Origin: Adiantum capillus-veneris
Lineage: Eukaryota; Streptophyta; Polypodiopsida; Polypodiales; Pteridaceae
Direction: 5' to 3'
DNA length: 64,000 nucleotides
NCBI GenBank assembly: GCA_014529385.2
Contig: CM043942.1
Location: 49,238,274 to 49,302,273, forward strand
Notes under the pieces: model-generated
What the model was told of the DNA's origin: nothing
Seen by the model: the letters and a program-made list of their open reading frames with translations, nothing else
Databases searched by the model: none
Part shown: positions 55,871-64,000 of the stretch, piece by piece
Numbering within the stretch: the stretch's first letter is position 1
Layout of the letters: each line of letters begins with the position of its first letter
Translations under genes and position numbers: made by a program

Positions 55871-58760
55871 CTGCGGGACACAAGGTAGCACCACCCAAGA
55901 CCCTAAAATAGCCACTAGTGATTCCTCCTCCGACTCAGAAATCATGGAAGCCAAACCCTACCCAAAACACTGAGAGAGAAGGCCATGCACCTCCCGAAGC
56001 TCCACAGCCTAGTACTAGTATGTTTAGCCGTTTCATGGAAACATTAGGTAGAGCTACTCGCTCGGAACCTGAGCAAATGAAGCACACGAAGGGGGTGGGG
56101 AAGTGGACTCTCCTTTCACATCGCACGTGGACCCCACACCCCCAAAGAGTGGTCCATGTGGATATCCTGCCAACTTCTTACCAAGAAGGCCCTGTTGAGC
56201 TGCCTCCTTCAGAAGTTCCCTCTAGAGTACCGTTGGTGACAAGTAAAACCACGGGGAGCAACATTGCTTCTACCTCACAAGAAACCATTAACACGTCGAC
56301 TCTAGAAGGATTGTTCATTAATGATCATTGGGCATACGACTCCACACTGAGGTGTTGACGGATCTACACTCTGGCCACGCCTACCATGTAGGATGGATAG
56401 AGATTGTACAATCCACCTCTAGTGCCACGAGCATCGAAGATCAACAGAAAATGATCTGTAATGTTATCCATGGCATTATTCAATCAGAAAGGCAAAACCG
56501 AGGGTAAATATACTCTCAACTGGCCCCATGAGATTTCTGGATACGAGCAAGGCTCAACAGCCTACTCTATCACAAATGGAGACTCCTCTAATGAGCCCCA
56601 TGGACCCATCTTACGTCATTTCACACCGCCGGTGTCTCTATGCAATCTGAGCCTCCGAGCGACAACTTTAGCTTCCCTAACTTGGCCCAACCCTCTATTA
56701 AGGAAAACACAGTGCTCACGACCAGGGATAAGCCTAACAGAGAACGTACCGATGACATCTACGGTTAGCGCAGTGCCACTACCTAGTGTTGTAGTACCTA
56801 ATATGGGGCCTCGACCATATGTGCCTCTAGCCCCTTATGCACACATGGCCCCCACACCTCCAATTGTACCACTTGCTTATGCTCCTCGAGTGCCGCTCCC
56901 TAGCCCTTATCCGAGTGGACCTATGCCCGTTTATGTTCCATATCCTGCATCATCCACACATATGCCAAGACCGTACCCATCCCTCTCCCACATATGATTC
57001 CAAGAGTACCTCCGCCGCCCTGCCTCCTCACATAGGTGACTTGGCAGCGTTTGCTCAAACCATAGGTCGATCTATCGCGGAAAATATGCGTCACGCATCT
57101 GATAGAGAGCCTAGAAGTAAGGTAGTACAAATTGCCAAACTCACGCAAAAATTCAATGGGGACGAAGATGCTAGAAAACACATTGAAGTGTTTGAACAGT
57201 ATGTGATTCCTTAAGGGGAACGCAACGAACTACATAAGTGCAATGGCCTTAAGCTTGACATTAAGTGGGAAGGCTGGAGATTGGTATAGGACCCTAAGGG
57301 TGGACGAGAAAACAATCTACCCTACCCTTCGAAGGTTGTTTCTAAAGGAGTACATACGAGAAGGTGTGCTTTGGGGTGTAGCATCTCAGCTACAGAAGGC
57401 CGAACGTAAGGAAGGAGAGTCAGTAAGGGACTTCATTAGTCGTCTAAAGCACTTAAACTCTCGTTGCCCTGTAAATGAGCGCTTCAACAATAACCAACTG
57501 CTTGATCGATTCATTCGAGGGTTGAGGAATGAAGGAATCTATAATGGACTAGTGATTAGAGGTATCACAACCTGGGAAGATGTCACTGCCAATGCAATCC
57601 AATTAGAGGACAACTTGATGATAGCAGGCATGAGGGTGTCTACTGACACGAGATCCACTAGCTCACAAGCCATTGAGTATGAACCCATGACTGCAAAGCC
57701 CATTGCCAATGAGCCAAAGGTATTTGAGACATTCTTGACAGACCTCACCAAGGCAATCCAAGAGTCTCTTAAGGATAATCGACCCCCTCAAAATAGTCAC
57801 ATGTATCCAAGAAGGGAGCAACAATGGTGTTCCATTTGCTTAGGTCCACATAGCACTAGTGAGTGCCCTACGTTTAGAGTAAAATTTAATGGAACTTGCA
57901 ACGCATGTGGTAGGTATGGTCACCAAGCTAAGGATTGTTTAATGATCAAACGTATGATGGCAAATAGACCACCTGTAGCCTGGACGGATGCGCCTCGAGC
58001 TCCTGTATTGATGCCTACTCCACCTGTTGAGCAACTACCGCAACACATGGTCCCTAGACCTCAAAATGTTGTACAAGATACACCGCTACCACCTCCTGTG
58101 CTAGGACCGCAGCCCCCGCATCCAAGAGTCGCCCCTATGAACCAAGTGGGTTGCGAGCCATCAAATGCTTATGCAGATGGCTATGAGGAGGAAATAGACA
58201 CTAGTATTGCCTACGGACTTGATACATTGGAAGAATGTCCTATATACTACATGGAAGATTGTTGGGGACAAGTCAAGCCGGTTTATCAAGCTGCTGCTCT
58301 CGCATCCAGAGGTCAAAATATCAACACCCAGGCTAGGAGGCCACCTCTTCAATGCTACGAGTGTGGTGGACCACATCGAGCCGCGGAGTGCCCTATTAGG
58401 CTGCAAAAGAATGCTGCACAGATGCAAATGAATCAAGGGAGCACGTCTGCAATGCCAATACTCACATGTAATCGTTGTGGCATAGATCACTTGATTGCCC
58501 AATGCCCCTATAACCCAAATGCGCCTAAAATCACACCCCTGAATTTGGTCGAAATTGCTAGTGTGACATCGCCAATACCACCCGTCGCACCCGCTTATGC
58601 GATTACACGGTCCATGCTTCAAGGGCCAGGACATATCCTCGAAGAGAGAGATACCGCGTCAGTTTATCCAAGCAAAGAAAAAGAAGACACGAAGGAAGAA
58701 GTCGCAGAATACGGAAAATTCAAAGCCAAGTTCCAAAACAAACATAGGAACAGGAGATGA
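55871..58760 (+). pseudogene. GagPro-2 Gag region
   Basis: N-terminal remnants (55918-56358; STSMFSRFMETLGRATRSEP, EGLFINDHWAYD) and Pro-rich sequence (56740-57000) precede the capsid-like domain, then a 505-codon frame (57243-58760): GKAGDWYRTLRVDEKTIYPT, RDFISRLKHLNSRCPVNERF, knuckles CSICLGPHSTSEC, CNACGRYGHQAKDC, CYECGGPHRAAEC and CNRCGIDHLIAQC, then a basic tail. A few breaks in the N-terminal half. In known families Gag builds the particle and its knuckles bind the RNA. Confidence 0.88.
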
Positions 58761-59114
58761 CCCCGTGTATATGAATGACCTCGAGGATGATTCAGATTCA
58801 GTCGAGACAATGGAGACTAGAACCAATACCACAAAGGGAAAGACCGACAAAGAAAACCGTAACATGGAACCAAATGAAAACCGAATAAGAGAAAACCATA
58901 AAGAGCCTCTGAAAACACCACAAGTGTTTCCAAATCCAATCCAAGACCCCCAAGATAAACCGCAGGGGCAAAAAGGGAAGAATCGTAAAAAGAAGATTGG
59001 GACGTACCCAAACCCAGTAGACGAGATTAAGCAGGTGAAACATCTAAGAGGTTTAGTGGAGGAGACTCAAAGGAAACTAGAACCAGAACCCATGCAGTCA
59101 AAATTCATGACACA

Positions 59115-60956
59115 GTGTTTCCCACGCAAGTTCATCCACCCCACATGAACCATAGACCGTTAGCCATATCTAGTATCATCCAAGAAGGGAGTGAGGACGG
59201 GACATCAGAAAGTGAGCATACACCCTTCTTGTTGGAAAGGATGTTTAACGAAGGAATACCTGATCCCATTGAGGAATATGAGATTCCATCCTCACCAGTT
59301 CCTAGTCAAGGACCTACACCCTGCAAAACGCCAATGAATGTTGCCAAACTAGTGGACTTCATGTCTTCTGAGGTCCGAACCACGATCATAGCAAAGCTGT
59401 ATGGAGATCCTGAGTTATTCCTTGCACTTCGAGCATTCCTTAACGGAGAGCTACGAACGGGATTACCGCAGTTTGCGCAACCAAATAGGCCTGACTCGAT
59501 TATGATTGATGAGGAAAATCATGTGCAATCACTTGACTTAGATGGACACGAGTCTGTGATCGAGGTACCCATTAACGAATTAGGGCAGTATTTTGAAGGC
59601 GACGAGTCTAATGCGACCCTACCCATCACTACCAAGGGATTAACTATAAAGGGAATTCTTGATGGTGGTGCGGGAGTTAGCATCGTTACAAAAGATTGTT
59701 GGGAATCCATGGGAAAACCCCGCCTCAGTGTTACTAACATTGTGGTAAAGATGGCAAATGGTACCATAGCCAAACCTATGGGGATGCTCAAGGATCTTAA
59801 GATCAAAGTTCTAGGACACAAGGTACGACATACGTTCATTGTAATGGATTTCTCTAAACACCTTATGTCATATGAAATGATTTTAGGACGACCATTCATG
59901 AGGGAAGCACAAATGGTTCACGATTGGTCTAAAAATCATGTCTATTTGCAATTCCAAGACTCTGTCCTTAGAGTGGATTTGGTGACTGGTAAGGTACACC
60001 CCTTAGGGAGTAAAACCATTATTGATCATCGCTCTGACACCACCTCAGTTCACTCGGCCCCACTACAATATTGTTACACTTGTAAGAAGGATACAGACAT
60101 TGGCCAAGATTCTCCTTACATGGATGTGTTACCGGGTATGACGGAATCAGACAATGTGGATTGGGTCCACCTAGCATCAACCATAGACACTTGGGGAAAT
60201 AGGGGGACGACCTGGGTAACACCTGAGGGGGATGAAATGCGTATACCCTTAAATATGCTACAAGCAATGCATATCGCTTCTGACAAGACTCATCCTAATG
60301 TAACGAAGAAAACATACAAGTGGGTCCCTAAAGCTTCTTTAGTGACCATATCTAGTGCTAAAAAACAGAAGCCTTGTAAGAAACGTACCACTCGCTCCAA
60401 GAAAAGTAAGAAAATGTTGCGATGGATCCCTAAACGACTATTGGAAGCCCAAGGATACTATCAAGGAAATGATCAAATCTGGGTACCAAAACGTAGATTG
60501 TGCTCTTACCTATCACCTGACCCAAGTGAGCCCAATCCCGTAGCTCCAAAACGAATCAATGATCGTGGAAAGAAAAAAATCACAGAATGCTACACACCCG
60601 CTCTCGAGCTAGTTTGGGTACCAAAGAAAGAACGATTTGTTCCACCTAGCTCAGGAACAGGGAAATCAAATGAAGCTTCTTGCTCTTCATGTAGTTCCTA
60701 TATGCAAATAGAAGCTTCGACACAACCTCCACCTACCACTGTACATATCCATCCATGCACGAAAGAGTTTTCACCTTCCGGGGTAAGTTCACCACCTACA
60801 ACAACGTTGCAAATAAAATCCTGGGAGAGTACCTTACCACCCTTGCAGCTTGATGAGGCACCTAGGGTAATAGAAAACTACTGGCAAAAATCCTCACCTA
60901 TTACCAACTGGAACAATTGGTTTCAAAGAGTGACAAGCTCATTTCAAACGGTATGA
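59115..60956 (+). pseudogene. GagPro-2 aspartic protease with C-terminal extension
   Basis: 613-codon open frame. Pre-protease region (IEEYEIPSSPVPSQGPTP), active-site signature KGILDGGAGVSIVTKDCWES, MILGRPFMREAQMVHDWSKN, then an extension beginning MDVLPGMTESDNVDWVHLAS. The extension carries three WxPK words (WVPKASL, WIPKRRL, WVPKRRL), a Lys/Arg-rich stretch (KKQKPCKKRTTRSKKSKKM) and a Ser/Pro-rich end (VIENYWQKSSPITNWNNWFQ). The frame ends cleanly with no downstream pol. The extension has no recognised domain. It sits in a fossil element; whether this copy is functional is not known. Confidence 0.85.
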
Positions 60957-62566
60957 TCTACCCAAGGAAGGGGGGAGTGTTTGCTGACAGTCATCATTCA
61001 CTTGCTTCCCTCTCAACCTTTTTCCCTGACCTCTATATCTCCTAATCTTAGGGAATGTACATATAAAGCTTTATACTCAAAAAAAATAAAAATAAAAATA
61101 AAAATAAAGAGCAAGAGCAATTAGCAAACGAGTATGCACATTAAAAGCCAAAACATTGACTCAGACCTACACATGTCACATCTGGTACAGTGAAACAGAA
61201 ACCTATGCCATAAAACACCTTTGATCCTCATCACTTGAGTGACGGAGGGTAGGTAAGATTAGTACGATAGGAGTGTTTCTGTTTTAGAGTTGGGTGATTA
61301 GCAAAGTTCTCTTTTCCCACTAATGCGCCTCCTGGAGGTATTCCTTTGTTTCCTAGTGTGTACAGGAGCATGTTGCTATTGATAGGATTTGGACCTTCAT
61401 GGAACCTTCAAATCAAGCGCGACCATCAACACAAACAGGTGTTTCTTGTCCATTAGCATTGCCCTTATCTTTTTGCATCCATGTTTGTCTGCTTTGATTG
61501 TGATTGGTAGCATAATATTCAGCGCATTGGCTTAGTATCAAACATTTAATTCAATGTAATGTTTTGTCATAATCACTTGTCTAGGTTTAAAAATCAAGCA
61601 CTCCGACTAAGCTAGTTTGACCAAGTTAGGTGTTAGAGATCTTCTCTTAATACCATGGGGAATGCCTTCCTAATAAGCAATGGTTACTTAGGTTCTTAAT
61701 CCGATTTAGGCAGCATTGTATGAAATGTACTAGGGCTTTCTAGTGGGCTTAACCCTATTGACCTTTAGCTTAAGTATTATAAGGGAGTTTACTAATGTGA
61801 TGAGCCTGGGGAATGTAACAGTGTTATATGACCTCCCAAAGTTACAAAATTTAAATGCTGAAAATGAACAAGCAAAAAATCAAAGTGCCACAATGTAAAA
61901 TTTTAAGCTGGAAGAGAAATCTCAGCTTGATTTGGTACTTCACTCACATGTATCGCCTATGGTACTAGAGCCCTAGAGGTTCCCAGTGTGGGCGCTTTTC
62001 CTTGAAAAGCAAAAAACCCAAGGCATACAAAATAAGCACACATCATAATTGAATCAATGTGAAAAGACTTTGAGGGGTCAAAGAAAAAGTAATCAGTCAG
62101 GCGATGATTTCATGAGAAATTCCTTTTATGGTAGCTTAACTACAAGGTTTTCTAGATATAGCCTCTAGTCAGCCCTCGAACATGAATACTTGGCTCTCGC
62201 GATTAAACAACTTAATTGACCACAGAAAATTAAGAAGCTTACCCATGGTATTAATATTCGATCTCTAGTGCTTTTCGACCGTCAAATTAGCGACCCCAGA
62301 CTTGTTTAATTTTCTACCTTTACATCTGTTTATGCATTTGATTACATTGCAATTTAATGTTCATTGCTACCAAATTGTTTGAAATTCTTTGACCAATCAA
62401 TTTGTCTACCTAAAACTGCATATGCTTTTTAAGAGAATGTCATTACTGTGCCAATGTTGTTTGATTTTGCAGTGACTGAAGAAGGCTAAGGACATTCATC
62501 TCAAATGCTCTTCCACCTCGACGAACCAGCTTCAACTCAATAGCTTCCGAGGACGGAATCTACATC
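60957..62566 (+). other. GagPro-2 non-coding 3' module
   Basis: About 1.6 kb, AT-rich, no open frame on either strand with recognisable content. Conserved with 28606-30220. Notable pieces are an A-rich AAAATAAAAATAAAAATAAA repeat (61084-61106) and an acceptor-like TTGATTTTGCAG ending at 62472, about 95 bases before the polypurine tract. Confidence 0.7.
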
Positions 62567-62578
62567 AGGAAGGGGGGC
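62567..62578 (+). promoter_or_regulatory. GagPro-2 polypurine tract
   Basis: AGGAAGGGGGGC directly before the 3' LTR; same as in GagPro-1. Confidence 0.88.
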
Positions 62579-62579
62579 A

Positions 62580-62868
62580 TGTTAACCCTCACGGCACACG
62601 GACACCCTATGATCTATAAACGTTGTATTATTTAGAGTCAGGTACCGGGCTTGTCGGTCCAATAGGAAAAGGTAGAGTGATCGCCGATGAGAGGCGCACT
62701 TTAACTTGGACATTCAAGGGATTAGTTGGTTAAGCATGGGCGCCCAAGTGTGAATGGGGTGAGCTCCTATAAAAGCCAACCTAAACCTAATTTTTACTCA
62801 TTCTCTCATTTGTGTGCAATTGAAGAGTGCTCTTGCTCCTATCTCCATCTTCTTCTTCTTCACCTCCT

Positions 62869-62902
<34 letters not shown>

Positions 62903-63153
62903 GGAGAGTGTGTGTGCGATCGAGCATTACGAAGGCACGACGGCGGCGAAGCGGTTGAGCGCGGCACGACTGCAGCTTCTTCTTCATTGCGGCGAGGAAT
63001 CCACCACGAAGGCGAGCGTAGAGCGGTGAGTGACACACCCTTTGTTTTCTTGAGCTTGCTAGTTTAGGCTTGTTGTGTGCTTGGAGCCGTTTGTGGCTCG
63101 CATACGGTGTATCGGCAAGTCCCTTGCTTCGACAGTGCGGTAAGGAGCGCACA
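62580..63153 (+). repeat. GagPro-2 3' LTR
   Basis: 574 bp, about 99% like the 5' LTR outside the microsatellite. Followed by CTACC. Confidence 0.93.
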
Positions 63154-63158
63154 CTACC

Positions 63159-63756
63159 CTTTGGTCCCTAACCCAATCTACTACCTGCAACCACTTTGTG
63201 TGAAAATCGCATATGAAGAGAGGCCCAAAATTATAGGTCATGGATTCTCAAAGTGCTTATGCCTAAGATGTAGCTTGGCTTTCCGTGAATGCAATGACAT
63301 ATAGCAATCATAAAATGGATGCACGGTTGGAGAGAAAAATCACCTCAAAGATCGTGGAGAGCTCTTTGCGAGGAGACCAAAATCGTGCAAACTTGGCGTT
63401 CTAATGCAATGGTGGAGTCGCCTTTGCAATGTAGCTTTAGTAGCACATCTAAGGAAGAGAAGAATCTGTCACTCACTCTGAACACACAACACACAATCAC
63501 GATACACTTCGTAGAGCTCAAAAAGATGATTGATTCAAGAGTTGTCTTAGGTTTACAAAAATTTTCTTTTAAACCTCAGCCTTGGAGGTTCTAACTCATA
63601 AAAATTAACTTCTACTTTCTACCATGGGTTTTATTGATCCGCATATTCAATAGGTTACAATCTAGAAACTCAATGGAGTCCCAAAAAATAATTACATTAT
63701 GTATTCGTCAAATTATATGATACAAAAATAGGCTTTCTTGTGTTCAGTTGTTAACA
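63159..63756 (-). repeat. LTR-X, right part of 3' LTR
   Basis: Non-coding. On the minus strand its inner edge reads TGTTAACAACTGAACACAAG, immediately after a polypurine tract. Contiguous with 53936-54462 before GagPro-2 inserted. The start TGTTAAC resembles the GagPro LTR start, but the following sequence is different, so it is another family. Confidence 0.6.
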
Positions 63757-63773
63757 CTCCCCCCCTCCGCGTC
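63757..63773 (-). promoter_or_regulatory. LTR-X polypurine tract
   Basis: Minus strand CGCGGAGGGGGGGAG next to the LTR boundary. Confidence 0.75.
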
Positions 63774-64000
63774 AATGTCGTCCTCGGCATGAAATTTCCA
63801 TGTGTTGGGGATTTGTTTTTTTGAGTTGGTGGCAGTCTTCTTCAGCTTTTGTCAATGGAAGCCGAGTGGCTTTAGTAGCTTTAGGTATGACTCATATCTC
63901 ATGTTGCCCATGTTGATTGTAGGGCCAAAGATCCTGCAGTCATAAGTGAAGAAGCCGATGTAGAAGGCTTCCTTGAATGCTTGCATATGGAAGATTGGCA
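63757..64000 (-). mobile_element. LTR-X internal region (3' end), cut by window edge
   Basis: Minus-strand reading frame with MQAFKEAFYIGFFTYDCRIF, GPTINMGNMRYESYLKLLKP and WKFHAEDDIDAEGG just before the polypurine tract. This looks like the end of a retroelement polyprotein, but the family cannot be named from this piece. The rest lies beyond the window. Confidence 0.5.

Larger units (their letters stand above)
54463..63153 (+). mobile_element. GagPro-2: gag-protease-only Ty3/Gypsy element (young)
   Basis: 8,691 bp plus-strand element with complete ends: 563 and 574 bp LTRs (TGTTAACC...GCGCACA), exact CTACC target duplication (54458-54462 and 63154-63158), tRNA-Asp primer site and polypurine tract. 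It encodes Gag and an aspartic protease with a long C-terminal extension, and has no RT, RNase H or integrase. The non-coding 3' module and overall structure match GagPro-1, with which it is well over 90% identical by eye. The LTRs differ by only a handful of substitutions and small indels, so insertion was recent. The Gag half has a few breaks, while a 613-codon protease frame is open. Confidence 0.92.

Overview
The window looks like repeat-filled intergenic DNA from a large land-plant nuclear genome. The evidence is plant-type Ty3/Gypsy elements primed by tRNA-Asp, Ty1/Copia elements with the TGGTATCAGAGC primer site, a plant L1-type LINE (CCHC ORF1, endonuclease-RT ORF2, zinc-knuckle tail), a chromodomain integrase, and long microsatellites. 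I could not assign the species; a fern or other large-genome lineage would fit, but that is a guess. I found no convincing host gene, tRNA, rRNA or CRISPR array. Almost every base can be given to a mobile element or its remains.

Layout. 1-1401 and a few bases after 16142: minus-strand remains of an unrecognised, retroelement-like ORF family; a second copy lies at 22960-24010. 1402-16142: Ty3/Gypsy element 'Gypsy-A' (minus), target duplication TCCTT, whose left LTR is split by a 6.2 kb terminal-inverted-repeat element (1456-7692) carrying a hairpin and poly-G tandem array. 16175-19800: decayed Ty3/Gypsy 'Gypsy-B' (plus). 19800-24618 and 40336-41064: decayed 'Copia-A', cut by a full-length LINE (24619-40320, 15 bp target duplication). 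The LINE is itself cut by 'GagPro-1' (28000-36816, minus, duplication GCGTC). 41065-42690: 'Copia-B' LTR, primer site and gag-like part. 42691-44757: chromovirus remnant (minus). 44757-53935: Ty3/Gypsy 'Gypsy-C' (plus), cut by 'Copia-C' (46244-51283, duplication CAATC). 53935-64000: a minus-strand LTR element running off the right edge ('LTR-X'), cut by 'GagPro-2' (54463-63153, plus, duplication CTACC).

How the parts relate. Gypsy-A, GagPro-1 and GagPro-2 share one LTR family, the same tRNA-Asp primer site and very similar Gag and protease. Gypsy-A also carries a reverse-transcriptase region. The two GagPro elements carry no reverse transcriptase or integrase at all; a roughly 1.6 kb non-coding module fills that place. 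This looks like a non-autonomous gag-protease family using polymerase supplied by relatives like Gypsy-A. Other points of interest are four CCHC knuckles in this Gag (three with a three-residue C-H gap), the TIR element with at most 1 bp of target duplication, its hairpin array, and an alternating 25 bp minisatellite in the chromovirus.

All identities and ages were judged by eye, with no alignment or database search.
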